Source: Burkholderia diffusa (GTDB lineage: Bacteria > Pseudomonadota > Gammaproteobacteria > Burkholderiales > Burkholderiaceae). From it: a stretch of 64,000 nt of DNA. Where the stretch lies: NCBI RefSeq assembly GCF_902499115.1, contig NZ_CABVPN010000016.1, positions 1-64,000 of the forward strand. The letters are read 5' to 3'. Both the position numbers and the translations under genes were made by a program. The notes below the pieces were generated by a model, which did no database searches, was not told where the DNA came from, and was given only the letters and a program-made list of their open reading frames with translations. Shown in pieces: positions 37,212 to 45,371 of this stretch (positions are counted from its first letter, which is position 1; each line of letters opens with the position of its first letter).

Positions 37212-38975
37212 TTACAGATCTTCCGATCCGAGCAGCATCTCGGTGATGCCCTTGCCGGCCTGTACCATCGGCCAGACGTTTTCGGTCGGATCGGTCTGGA
37301 AGTCGAGAAACACGGTGCGGTCCTTCAGGCGCAGCGCTTCCTTCAGCGCCGGCTCCACATCCGAGGTCTTTTCGATCCGCATGCCGACATGGCCGTACGC
37401 TTCGGCGAGCTTCACGAAATCGGGCAGCGCATCCATGTACGAATGCGAATAGCGCTTGCTGTATTCGATCTGCTGCCACTGGCGGACCATGCCGAGATAG
37501 CGGTTGTTCAGCGAAATGATCTTCACGGGCGTGTCGTACTGCAGGCAGGTCGACAGTTCCTGGATGCACATCTGGATCGAGCCTTCGCCCGTGATGCACA
37601 GCACGTCGTCGTCCGGGTGCGCCATCTTGACGCCCATCGCTGCCGGCAGGCCGAAGCCCATCGTGCCGAGGCCACCGGAGTTGATCCAGCGACGCGGCTT
37701 GTTGAAACGGTAGAACTGCGCCGCCCACATCTGGTGCTGGCCGACGTCCGAGCACACGAACGCGTTGCCGTCCGTCAGCTCCCACGCCTTCTCCACCACG
37801 TACTGCGGCTTGATGATCTCGCTTTCGCGGTCGAACTTCAGGCAGTCCTTCGAGCGCCAGTCCTCGATGTCCTTCCACCATTGCGCGAGCGCCTCGGTGT
37901 CGGGGCCATGCTCGGCCGTCTGCAGTTGCTCGATCAGCTCCTTCAGCACTTCCTTCACGTCGCCGACGATCGGGATGTCGACCTTCACACGCTTCGAGAT
38001 CGACGACGGGTCGATGTCGATGTGGATGATCTTGCGGGGACGCGACGCGAAGTGCGCCGGGTCGCCGATCACGCGGTCGTCGAAGCGGGCGCCGATCGCG
38101 ATCAGCACGTCGCAGTGCTGCATCGCCATGTTCGCTTCGTACGTGCCGTGCATGCCGAGCATGCCGAGGAATTTCTTGTCCGATGCGCGATAGCCGCCGA
38201 GGCCCATCAGCGTGTTCGTGACCGGGTAGCCGAGCAGGTCGGCGAACTGGTTCAGTTCGCGCGCCGCGTCGGCGAGGATGATGCCGCCGCCCGTGTAGAT
38301 ATAGGGACGCTTTGCCGACAGCAGCAGCGACACGGCCTTGCGGATCTGGCCCGAATGGCCCTTCGTGACGGGGTTGTACGAGCGCAGCGACACGCTCTTG
38401 ACCGGCTCGTACTGGCACGGCGTCTTCGAGATGTCCTTCGGGATGTCGATCAGCACCGGGCCCGGACGGCCGGTGCGGGCGATGTAGAACGCCTTCTTGA
38501 CGGTTTCCGCGAGGTCGCGCACGTCCTTCACGAGGAAGTTGTGCTTCACGCACGGACGCGTGATACCGACCGTATCGCATTCCTGGAACGCGTCCTGGCC
38601 GATCGCGGCAGTCGGCACCTGGCCGCTGATCACGACCATCGGGATCGAATCCATGTAGGCCGTTGCAATGCCGGTCACCGCATTGGTGACACCGGGGCCG
38701 GACGTCACGAGACAGACGCCGACGTTGCCGGTGGAACGCGCATACGCATCGGCTGCGTGCACGGCCGCCTGTTCGTGGCGCACCAGCACGTGCTGAATCT
38801 TGTCCTGCTTGTAAAGCTCGTCGTAGATGTATAGTACCGAGCCGCCGGGATAGCCCCAGATGAATTCGACGTTCTCGTCGGCCAGTGCTTTCATGAGCAC
38901 GGTGGCGCCGATGGAGTCGCTATCGGGAGGGGAAAGGGGTTCCGACGTGGAGAATTCCGCGCTGGGCATGTTCAT
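37212..38975 (-). CDS. ilvB: Acetolactate synthase large (catalytic) subunit
   Basis: A 587-residue thiamine-diphosphate enzyme. E68 in VRHEQAAVH activates the cofactor. GYPGGSVL (41-48), the FAD-binding middle domain, and the TPP/Mg motif with GEGSIQM and NNRYLGMVRQW are present. It forms acetolactate from pyruvate, the first common step to valine and leucine. The start at 38975 is supported by AAAGG 6 nt upstream. A sigma70-like promoter lies about 150 nt upstream. Confidence 0.95.
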   Translation of the reverse strand: MNMPSAEFSTSEPLSPPDSDSIGATVLMKALADENVEFIWGYPGGSVLYIYDELYKQDKIQHVLVRHEQAAVHAADAYARSTGNVGVCLVTSGPGVTNAVTGIATAYMDSIPMVVISGQVPTAAIGQDAFQECDTVGITRPCVKHNFLVKDVRDLAETVKKAFYIARTGRPGPVLIDIPKDISKTPCQYEPVKSVSLRSYNPVTKGHSGQIRKAVSLLLSAKRPYIYTGGGIILADAARELNQFADLLGYPVTNTLMGLGGYRASDKKFLGMLGMHGTYEANMAMQHCDVLIAIGARFDDRVIGDPAHFASRPRKIIHIDIDPSSISKRVKVDIPIVGDVKEVLKELIEQLQTAEHGPDTEALAQWWKDIEDWRSKDCLKFDRESEIIKPQYVVEKAWELTDGNAFVCSDVGQHQMWAAQFYRFNKPRRWINSGGLGTMGFGLPAAMGVKMAHPDDDVLCITGEGSIQMCIQELSTCLQYDTPVKIISLNNRYLGMVRQWQQIEYSKRYSHSYMDALPDFVKLAEAYGHVGMRIEKTSDVEPALKEALRLKDRTVFLDFQTDPTENVWPMVQAGKGITEMLLGSEDL

Positions 38976-39327
38976 TTTGACCTTTCGAATTTTCGGCAAA
39001 AAATTGATCGGGTGCTCTCTGCCGGGCTTGTGGCTCGGGTTCAAGCGGCGCGTCCAGTTTGAAGGGCGGGCTTCTTGGGCCAGCCTCAAATGAGACCATC
39101 ACTTCATGTTGCGAATCATTGACGATAGCGGGTCATGATTGGGTCGTCAAGCAAAATATCCCGCAGCGCATCATGCGCCCCGCCCGGCGGCCCGCGGACG
39201 CTGCTCGCGCGCAACGTACCGAGCCGTCACCGGTGCCAAGTCGCGCGAAAATTTGTTAGCATCCGCGGGTTTTACGAAATTTTTCGACCTTTCACACGCC
39301 GCAGTCCGCAGCGCATACCTTTACGGA
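38976..39327. other. Divergent intergenic region between ilvB and the ECF sigma gene
   Basis: A 352-nt gap. It contains the ilvB promoter (39122-39150) and about 140 nt of untranslated ilvB leader. I looked for an Ile/Leu/Val-rich leader peptide there and found only a 6-codon ORF (MIRNMK), so classical attenuation is not supported. The right-hand part, facing the sigma gene, is GC-rich then AT-rich (AAAATTTGTTAG, AAATTTTTCG) with no promoter I trust. Confidence 0.6.
39122..39150 (-). promoter_or_regulatory. Sigma70-like promoter of ilvBHC
   Basis: On the minus strand TTGACG (39150-39145), a 17-nt spacer, then TATCGT (39127-39122). The -35 matches 5/6 and the -10 matches 4/6. The transcript would have an untranslated leader of about 140 nt. 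Confidence 0.65.
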
Positions 39328-39891
39328 ATGGCATCAGACAAGGAACTCGCCGACTTTCTGGCGGGCGTCGAAAGGCGCGCGTTCAAGCAGGCTGCGTACG
39401 CCGTGCGCGACGATGATGCGTCGCTCGACATCGTGCAGGACGCGATGATCAAGCTGGCGGAGAAGTACGGCGACCGGCCGGCGGCCGAGCTGCCGCTGCT
39501 GTTCCAGCGGATCCTGCAGAACGCGATCCATGACTGGTTCCGCCGGCAAAAGGTCCGCAATACCTGGGTCACGCTCTTTTCGTCGCTCAACAACACGGAC
39601 GACGAGGACTTCGATCCGCTGGAAACGCTCGAGTCCGCGGACGACAACGCGGGCGTCGAGAGCACCGAGCACCGCCTCGAGCGGGAGCAGGTTCTGGCCC
39701 TGATCGACGCAGAAATCCGGAAACTTCCGACGCGTCAACGGGAAGCGTTCCTGATGCGTTATTGGGAAGATATGGATGTCGCCGAGACTGCCGCCGCAAT
39801 GGGGTGCTCCGAAGGCAGCGTCAAGACGCACTGCTCGCGAGCCACCCACACCCTGGCGCAAGCGCTCAAGGCCAAAGGAATCACGCTATGA
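39328..39891 (+). CDS. ECF-type RNA polymerase sigma factor
   Basis: A 187-residue sigma factor with region 2 (ASLDIVQDAMIKLAEKYG and HDWFRRQKVRN) and region 4 (LPTRQREAFLMRYWEDMDVAETAAAMGCSEGSVKTH, shown by its ends), the latter a helix-turn-helix for the -35. A Ser/Asp/Glu-rich linker (about 85-105) separates them. The start ATG 39328 has a weak GGA close by; an upstream alternative start is possible. Its stop overlaps the ATG of a DUF3619 protein (ATGA), the usual arrangement of a sigma factor with its regulator. Confidence 0.88.
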   Translation: MASDKELADFLAGVERRAFKQAAYAVRDDDASLDIVQDAMIKLAEKYGDRPAAELPLLFQRILQNAIHDWFRRQKVRNTWVTLFSSLNNTDDEDFDPLETLESADDNAGVESTEHRLEREQVLALIDAEIRKLPTRQREAFLMRYWEDMDVAETAAAMGCSEGSVKTHCSRATHTLAQALKAKGITL

Positions 39892-40313
39892 GCTCCGCTC
39901 CCGTAAATCGAGAACACGAATTCGCGCTGAAGGTCCGCCGCGCGCTGGACGAACGTGCCGCGGCGCTGCCTGCCGCGACCACTGACCGTCTGGCCGCCGC
40001 GCGCGGGGCCGCGCTCGCGCGCAAGAAGCCGGAACCCGCGACCGCGCCGGTGTTCGTGCCCGCCTTCGCCGGTGCCGCCGCCGCATACGGCACGCCGCCC
40101 GCGAGTCGCCCGCAGACGTCGTTCGCGCGCCGCCTGCTGCGCGCCTGGCCGCTCGCGCTGCTGCTCGCGGGGCTCGTCGGCATCGCGTACTGGGAAGACA
40201 TGCAGCGCACCGCCGAACTCGCCGACATCGACGCGGCGATGCTCAGCGACGACCTGCCGCTCAACGCGTATCTCGATCACGGGTTCAACGCGTATCTTTC
40301 GCACGCACGCTAA
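39888..40313 (+). CDS. DUF3619 single-helix membrane protein, possible anti-sigma factor
   Basis: A 141-residue protein. The N-terminal 80 residues are soluble (EHEFALKVRRALDERAAALP), followed by one transmembrane helix (WPLALLLAGLVGIAYW, about 95-111) and a short acidic, probably periplasmic tail (DIDAAMLSDDLPLNAYLDHGF). The topology, cytoplasmic domain plus one helix, and the 4-nt overlap with the ECF sigma gene fit an anti-sigma factor. No known anti-sigma domain is recognisable to me. The family is annotated only as DUF3619. Confidence 0.8.
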   Translation: MSSAPVNREHEFALKVRRALDERAAALPAATTDRLAAARGAALARKKPEPATAPVFVPAFAGAAAAYGTPPASRPQTSFARRLLRAWPLALLLAGLVGIAYWEDMQRTAELADIDAAMLSDDLPLNAYLDHGFNAYLSHAR

Positions 40314-40339
40314 CAGAGAATAACGAGGGGATCGCACGG

Positions 40340-41101
40340 GTGAGTCAGAAACGCGGCCTGGCCGTATTTTTCGGATGCGTGATCGCGATCGCCGTTTCCT
40401 ACGTCGCCACCTATTCCCGATTCAACCCGCCCGCCGCGACGGTCTCCGCGGCGGCCAGCAGCGCGCCCGCGCCGACCTCGGCCGCCGCCGGGCTGACCAC
40501 CGAACTCGCCCCGCTGCCCCTGCCGCTGCCGGCCGCCAACGGCCCGCTGTCGTGGGCGCGCCTGACGCCTGCGCAACGCTCGGCACTCGCGCCGTTCGCC
40601 GACCAGTGGGATGGCTTCAGCGACGCTCGCAAGCGCAAATGGCTGAAGATCGCATCACGTTTCGCGAAATTGACGCCCGATGAGCAGAAGCACCTGCAGG
40701 ACAGGATGTCCGAGTGGGCGCGGATGACGCCCGAGCAGCGCCGCGTCGCGCGTGAGAATTACCAGAGCGCGAAGGAGCTGTCCGCGCAGGCGCGCGAGCG
40801 TGCGTGGAAGGCCTACCAGCAACTTCCCGAAGAACAGAAGGAGCGCCTGGCCGCGACCGAGCGCCGTCGCCGACCGAGCGTCGTCAGCGCGCCGCCGACG
40901 GTCGCCGACCGCGATGTGCGCCGCCTCGTCAATTCGCACGAGCATCCGGCGAGCAACGCCGCGCCGGCATCGGCGCCCGCTACGGCCGGCGTCGGCACAC
41001 CGCCCGTGGCGGCATCATCCACGTCCGGCACCGCACCCGCGCCTGCGACCGTCACGCCCGTCTCGCCGGCCGACGCGCCGTCGATGTTCAAGGGTTCCTG
41101 A
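40340..41101 (+). CDS. DUF3106 domain protein, exported or membrane-anchored
   Basis: A 253-residue protein with a GTG start and GAGGGG about 10 nt upstream. An N-terminal hydrophobic segment (LAVFFGCVIAIAVSYVATY) is followed by an Ala/Pro-rich stretch. The DUF3106 core (about 70-180) has repeated LTP-x-Q/E-x-R units (LTPAQRSAL, LTPDEQKHL, MTPEQRRVA, LPEEQKERL), and the tail is Ala/Pro/Thr-rich. The repeated pattern resembles metal- or stress-responsive periplasmic helical proteins such as the CpxP/Spy group, but that is only a resemblance. It lies 26 nt after the DUF3619 gene. Confidence 0.78.
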   Translation: MSQKRGLAVFFGCVIAIAVSYVATYSRFNPPAATVSAAASSAPAPTSAAAGLTTELAPLPLPLPAANGPLSWARLTPAQRSALAPFADQWDGFSDARKRKWLKIASRFAKLTPDEQKHLQDRMSEWARMTPEQRRVARENYQSAKELSAQARERAWKAYQQLPEEQKERLAATERRRRPSVVSAPPTVADRDVRRLVNSHEHPASNAAPASAPATAGVGTPPVAASSTSGTAPAPATVTPVSPADAPSMFKGS

Positions 41102-41107
41102 CCCGAC

Positions 41108-41620
41108 GTGGCGAGCGCCCTCGCACCCCAGGCCCCGGCCGTCTTCGCCGTGCCGTCCGTGCGGCGGCGCCTCGCCGCGATGCTGTACGAAGCCGTGCTG
41201 CTGTTCGGCATCGTGTTCTTCGCCGGCCTCGCATTCAGCCTCGCGACGCAGCAGCGCAACGGCCTCGTTCATCACAACCTCCTCGCCGCGTGGATCGCGC
41301 TCGTCGTCGGCGCGTACTTCGTCTGGTTCTGGACCCACGGCGGCCAGACGCTGCCGATGAAGACCTGGCGGCTGCGGCTCGAATCGTCCAGCGGCCAGCC
41401 GCTGAACGCCGGCCATGCGCTCGTCCGCTACGCGCTCGGGTGGCTGTGGTTCCTGCCGCCGCTCGCGCTGCATCCGCTCCTCGGCCTGTCGGTGCCCGTC
41501 ACGCTCGCGCTGGCTGCCGCGTGGATCGTCGCATGGGCCGGCGCCGCCCGCCTGCACGCCGATCGTCAATTCCCGCACGACCGCATCGCCCGCACGCGCG
41601 TCGTCGCGATTCCGCGCTGA
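41108..41620 (+). CDS. RDD family membrane protein
   Basis: A 170-residue protein with the RDD signature (VRRRLAAMLYEAVLLFGIVF at about 17-36, Glu replacing the usual Asp) and three or four transmembrane helices. The conserved GQTLPMKTWRLRL segment follows. RDD proteins are thought to be small transporters or accessory membrane proteins; the role here is unknown. It starts with GTG 6 nt after the DUF3106 stop and closes the sigma-factor gene group. Confidence 0.8.
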   Translation: MASALAPQAPAVFAVPSVRRRLAAMLYEAVLLFGIVFFAGLAFSLATQQRNGLVHHNLLAAWIALVVGAYFVWFWTHGGQTLPMKTWRLRLESSSGQPLNAGHALVRYALGWLWFLPPLALHPLLGLSVPVTLALAAAWIVAWAGAARLHADRQFPHDRIARTRVVAIPR

Positions 41621-41820
41621 CGCGCTCGCGCGGTCCGCACGAGCGCGACCGGTTCCGCGCGTCGGCGCATCCGTCAGACGAAATCCCTTGAAGGCACCGT
41701 CACAGCCACCCCGCTCGGCGTGCCCGATCATCGCAAAGGCGGTCGGTTCGGCAGATTGCGCAACGCCACCGCATTCACTGCTAAACATGGCGGAACGACA
41801 GTAATAAGAACGTCTCGTGA

Positions 41821-41838
41821 CTGTCACGGCATGGTCAC
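41821..41838 (+). promoter_or_regulatory. Pho-box-like direct repeat upstream of the phosphoesterase gene
   Basis: CTGTCAC (41821-41827), four bases, then TGGTCAC (41832-41838) form the 7-4-7 direct repeat of a PhoB site. The first half-site matches CTGTCAY perfectly and the second matches 5/7. A weaker third unit, ACGTCTC (4/7), lies exactly 11 bp upstream. Ten nt downstream lies CGCAAT, a poor -10 as expected for an activator-dependent promoter. The gene start at 41885 is 46 nt past the box. Confidence 0.5.
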
Positions 41839-41884
41839 GCCCGCATGGCGCAATGCCGGTAATGTCAACCGGCGCGAGTCATGC

Positions 41885-42823
41885 ATGGGCCAGAAAACGT
41901 CCGCGACCTCCCTGTTCCGTCAACCCCTCGGCGCCCGCGCCGTCACCGCATTCCTGTCCGGCTCGGCCGCAACCGATGCCCTTTCGTCGAACGAGCCGAC
42001 GGCCGCGCACGCCAGGCAGCACGACGACCCCGAGCCGTCCGCCCATCGCTACCGCACGATCTGGCTGTCCGACATTCACCTCGGCTCGAGCGGATGCCAG
42101 GCGCCGTATCTGCTCGACTTCCTCCGTCACAACGATTCGGAATACCTGTACCTCGTGGGCGACATCATCGACGGCTGGCAGCTGAAGAAGGGCTGGTACT
42201 GGCCGCAGGCGCACAACGACGTCGTGCAGAAAGTCTTGCGCAAGGCGCGCAAGGGCACGCAGGTGGTCTACATTCCGGGCAACCACGACGAAGGCGCGCG
42301 GCAGTTCTGCGACCTCGCGTTCGGTGACATCCAGGTGCGGGGCGAGGCATTTCACACGACGCTCGCGGGCAAGCGCCTGTGGATTGTCCACGGCGACCTG
42401 TTCGACGGCGTGATCCAGCACGCGAAATGGCTCGCGTATCTCGGCGACACGCTCTACACGCTGATCCTCGTGCTGAACCGCTGGTTCAACCGGATCCGCA
42501 GCCGGCTGGGCTTCCAGTACTGGTCGCTGTCGCAGTACCTGAAGCATCAGGTGAAGAACGCGGTGAACTTCATCTCGCAGTTCGAGACCGTGATGACCGA
42601 CGAAGCGCGCCGCCGCGGCTGCGACGGCGTCGTGTGCGGGCACATCCACAAGGCGGAGATCCGCGACATCGACGGCGTGCTGTACTGCAACGACGGCGAC
42701 TGGGTCGAAAGCCTGTCCGCGCTCGTCGAAACGATGGAAGGCGAACTGAAGATCGTCTACTGGACGGCGATGCGCACCGCGCCGTCCGCTGCCCCGTCGC
42801 GCAAGGCCAAGGCCACCGCCTGA
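41885..42823 (+). CDS. Calcineurin-like metallophosphoesterase, PlcP-type phospholipase C candidate
   Basis: A 312-residue cytoplasmic or membrane-associated metallophosphoesterase. All metal motifs are present: SDIHLG (D63, H65), GDIIDGW (D93), GNHDE (132-136), HGD, and GHIHKAE. The segment GWYWPQAHNDVVQKVLRKARKG after GDIIDGW is typical of the PlcP group, often mis-annotated as UDP-2,3-diacylglucosamine diphosphatase. In alphaproteobacteria PlcP removes phosphorylated headgroups from phospholipids during phosphate starvation, leaving diacylglycerol. The downstream glycosyltransferase and diacylglycerol kinase and the Pho-box upstream support this reading over LpxH. The start is moderately certain; an in-frame ATG exists at 41831, inside the Pho-box. 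Confidence 0.8.
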   Translation: MGQKTSATSLFRQPLGARAVTAFLSGSAATDALSSNEPTAAHARQHDDPEPSAHRYRTIWLSDIHLGSSGCQAPYLLDFLRHNDSEYLYLVGDIIDGWQLKKGWYWPQAHNDVVQKVLRKARKGTQVVYIPGNHDEGARQFCDLAFGDIQVRGEAFHTTLAGKRLWIVHGDLFDGVIQHAKWLAYLGDTLYTLILVLNRWFNRIRSRLGFQYWSLSQYLKHQVKNAVNFISQFETVMTDEARRRGCDGVVCGHIHKAEIRDIDGVLYCNDGDWVESLSALVETMEGELKIVYWTAMRTAPSAAPSRKAKATA

Positions 42824-42853
42824 CACAACTCCACTTACAGGACACATGCCGCG

Positions 42854-43888
42854 ATGAAGATCATGATCGTCACCGACGCGTGGGAACCGCAGGTCAACGG
42901 CGTCGTGCGCACGCTGAAGAGCACCTCCCGCGAACTCACCGCGCTCGGCCACCGGGTCGAAATGCTGACGCCGCTGGAATTCCGCACGGTGCCCTGCCCG
43001 ACCTATCCCGAGATCCGCCTGTCGATTCTGCCGTACCGCAAGCTGCGCGCCCGGATCGATGCGTTCGCACCCGACGCGCTGCACATCGCGACCGAAGGCC
43101 CGCTCGGCCTCGCCGCGCGACGCTATGCGCGCGCACGCAAGCTGCCGTACACGACCGCGTACCACACGCGCTTTCCTGAATACGTGCAGGCGCGCTTCGG
43201 CATTCCGCTGTCGGCGACCTACAAGTTCCTGCACTGGTTCCACGCGCCGTCGCTCGCGGTGATGGCGCCGACCCCGGTCGTGAAGCAGGACCTCGAGAAG
43301 TTCGGCTTCACGAACGTCGTGCTGTGGACGCGCGGCGTCGACCTCGACATCTTCCGGCCGATGGAGTCGAAGGTGCTCAATACCGCGCGGCCGATCTTCC
43401 TGTACGTGGGCCGCGTCGCGATCGAGAAGAACGTCGAGGCATTCCTGCGCCTCGACCTGCCCGGCTCGAAGTGGGTCGCGGGCGAAGGTCCGGCGCTCGC
43501 CGAGCTGAAATCGCGCTATCCGGAAGCGAACTATCTCGGCGTCCTGTCGCAAGCCGAGCTCGCCAAGGTGTATGCTGCGGCCGACGTGTTCGTGTTCCCG
43601 AGTCGCACCGACACGTTCGGCCTCGTGCTGCTGGAGGCGCTCGCGTGTGGCACGCCGGTCGCCGCGTACCCGGTCACGGGCCCGATCGACGTGCTCGGCG
43701 GGGGCGATGCCGGCGTGATGCACGAAGACCTGCAGGAAGCCTGCCTCGAGGCGCTCAAGATCGAACGCGAGACTGCCCGCGCGTGGGCCGAGCGCTTTTC
43801 GTGGCGCGCGGCGTCCGAGCAGTTCGCGTCGCATCTGAAACCGCTGCCGAAGACTGCGTACTCGCCCGCCGAAGGTGCCGCCGTTTGA
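42854..43888 (+). CDS. GT4-family glycosyltransferase, Agt/SqdX/PimB-like, candidate diacylglycerol glycosyltransferase
   Basis: A 344-residue GT-B fold enzyme. The N-lobe begins KIMIVTDAWEPQVNGVVRTL, characteristic of the sulfoquinovosyl/mannosyl/glucosyl lipid transferase group. The C-lobe nucleotide-sugar site is RTDTFGLVLLEALACGTPV. It starts 30 nt after the PlcP-like phosphoesterase and overlaps the diacylglycerol kinase gene. In alphaproteobacteria and several marine bacteria PlcP and Agt together replace phospholipids with glycolipids when phosphate is scarce. Here the lipid acceptor and the sugar are inferred from context only. Confidence 0.82.
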   Translation: MKIMIVTDAWEPQVNGVVRTLKSTSRELTALGHRVEMLTPLEFRTVPCPTYPEIRLSILPYRKLRARIDAFAPDALHIATEGPLGLAARRYARARKLPYTTAYHTRFPEYVQARFGIPLSATYKFLHWFHAPSLAVMAPTPVVKQDLEKFGFTNVVLWTRGVDLDIFRPMESKVLNTARPIFLYVGRVAIEKNVEAFLRLDLPGSKWVAGEGPALAELKSRYPEANYLGVLSQAELAKVYAAADVFVFPSRTDTFGLVLLEALACGTPVAAYPVTGPIDVLGGGDAGVMHEDLQEACLEALKIERETARAWAERFSWRAASEQFASHLKPLPKTAYSPAEGAAV

Positions 43889-44421
43889 AACGAGACCTGA
43901 ACGACAAGACCCCGCCCCCTGCCACGACGGCGCAACCACATCGTCCGTTCGACGAAGAAGAGCCGCACTTCGACGCGGACGTGCACCCGCACGAACCGCT
44001 CGGCCCCGACGATCGGCTCGCGCCGCTGCCGCCGAACCCGTACAAGCGCCACCGCGGCATCACGCGTGCGTGGTATGCGCTCAAGCATTCGCTGAACGGG
44101 TTTCGCGTCGCGATCCGCGAGGAGAGCGCGTTTCGCCAGGAGCTCACGCTCGCCGCGCTGATGCTGCCGATCGGTGCGTTCTCGCCGGTCCCCGCCGCAT
44201 CGCGCGCGCTGCTGATCGCGTCGGTGCTGCTCGTGCTGATCGTCGAGCTGCTGAATTCGAGCGTCGAGGCCGCGATCGATCGCATCTCGCTCGAGCGCCA
44301 CGAATTGTCGAAGCGCGCGAAGGATCTCGGCAGCGCGGCGGTCACGGTCGCGCTGTTCGCGTGCATGACGACGTGGGGCTTCGTGCTCGGCCCGGTGATC
44401 GCACGCTGGCTCGGCTTCTAG
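43885..44421 (+). CDS. dgkA: Diacylglycerol kinase with N-terminal extension
   Basis: A 178-residue DgkA-family membrane enzyme phosphorylating diacylglycerol to phosphatidate. The core (from about residue 60) has three helices and the signature ELLNSSVEAAIDRISLERHELSKRAKDLGSA (ends shown), including the catalytic Glu and Asn. An extra acidic, His-rich N-terminal region of about 55 residues precedes the core; E. coli DgkA is only about 122 residues. The start is TTG overlapping the glycosyltransferase stop (TTGA), with AAGGT 7-8 nt upstream, implying translational coupling. It could recycle diacylglycerol released by the phosphoesterase two genes upstream. Confidence 0.87.
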   Translation: MKRDLNDKTPPPATTAQPHRPFDEEEPHFDADVHPHEPLGPDDRLAPLPPNPYKRHRGITRAWYALKHSLNGFRVAIREESAFRQELTLAALMLPIGAFSPVPAASRALLIASVLLVLIVELLNSSVEAAIDRISLERHELSKRAKDLGSAAVTVALFACMTTWGFVLGPVIARWLGF

Positions 44422-44515
44422 CGGCATCCGCGGCATCGCCGCCGTGCGGCGGTGCACCATGCGCAGGGAACGCGCCGCGATCACGAAATGCGCCCGTTGT
44501 CAGGAAACAGCGGTT

Positions 44516-44521
44516 TATAAT
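44516..44521 (+). promoter_or_regulatory. Perfect -10 element upstream of the TetR gene
   Basis: TATAAT lies 95 nt before the TetR-family ATG. The nearest -35-like hexamer, TTGTCA (44497-44502), is only 13 nt away, too short for sigma70, so the promoter is uncertain. Confidence 0.35.
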
Positions 44522-44615
44522 CGTCCGCTAGACTTAGAACAGCAACCCGCGCCGGACGAATCTCGCAGCATCGATTGCAGCGCCCGCCAGTCCGGCACAC
44601 ACAGGGCCGGACGAC

Positions 44616-45371
44616 ATGGAAGCGAAACCTCCCCGCCGCACCCGCGAACGGATTCTCGAGTTGTCGTTGAAACTCTTCAACGAGATCGGCGAGCCGAACG
44701 TCACGACCACGACGATCGCCGAGGAAATGGAAATCAGTCCAGGCAACCTGTACTACCATTTCCGCAACAAGGACGACATCATCAACAGCATCTTCGCGCA
44801 GTTCGAGCAGCAGATCGAACGGCGGCTGCGCTTTCCCGAAGATCACCGTCCGACGATCGACGAAACCTGGTCGTACCTGCAGTACATGGCCGACTTCATG
44901 TGGACCTACCGGTTCCTGTATCGCGACCTCAACGACCTGCTCGCGCGCAACCGCACGCTCGAGACGCACTTCAAGCAGATCATCAGCCACAAGGTGCGCT
45001 TCGCGCACGACATGTGCGAGCTGCTCGTGTCCGACGCCGAAATGGTCGCGACGCCCGCCGAGATCGAGGTCATCGCCACCAACATGGCCGTGATCTCGAC
45101 GTACTGGCTGTCGTATCAGTACGTGATGCACCCGCGCAAATACAACGACCAGGACGCGATCCGCGAAGAGCTGCACCAGGTGAGCATGCATGTGATCTCG
45201 GTCATGGCCCCGTACCTGCGCGGCCGTTCGCGCCAGCTGTTCGACGATCTCGTCTCCGGCAAGCTGCCCAAGCGCCAGTTCACCGACTACCTGCCGCCGC
45301 GCGACGGTTCGCCGCGCCCGGCGGGCAGCCCGGTCGCCGCCAAGCCCGCCGCGAAGGATACGAAACAATGA
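44616..45371 (+). CDS. TetR/AcrR family transcriptional regulator
   Basis: A 251-residue regulator. The N-terminal helix-turn-helix (about 28-55: TTTIAEEMEISPGNLYYHFRNKDDI by its ends) is canonical. The ligand-binding domain is long, with aromatic-rich helices (YMADFMWTYRFLYRDL). A Pro/Ala/Lys-rich tail of about 25 residues follows. The ligand is unknown. Its stop overlaps the next ATG (ATGA), coupling it to the LOG-family gene. GGACGACATGG precedes the start with a modest SD. Confidence 0.87.
   Translation: MEAKPPRRTRERILELSLKLFNEIGEPNVTTTTIAEEMEISPGNLYYHFRNKDDIINSIFAQFEQQIERRLRFPEDHRPTIDETWSYLQYMADFMWTYRFLYRDLNDLLARNRTLETHFKQIISHKVRFAHDMCELLVSDAEMVATPAEIEVIATNMAVISTYWLSYQYVMHPRKYNDQDAIREELHQVSMHVISVMAPYLRGRSRQLFDDLVSGKLPKRQFTDYLPPRDGSPRPAGSPVAAKPAAKDTKQ

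Noticed and set aside
38976..39121. Branched-chain amino acid leader peptide upstream of ilvB
   Set aside because: The leader contains only a 6-codon ORF with one Ile and a 60-codon frame without Ile/Leu/Val enrichment. No terminator/antiterminator pair is seen.
44497..44521. TTGTCA and TATAAT as a full sigma70 promoter for the TetR gene
   Set aside because: The spacer is 13 nt, too short for sigma70. Only the -10 is recorded, at low confidence.
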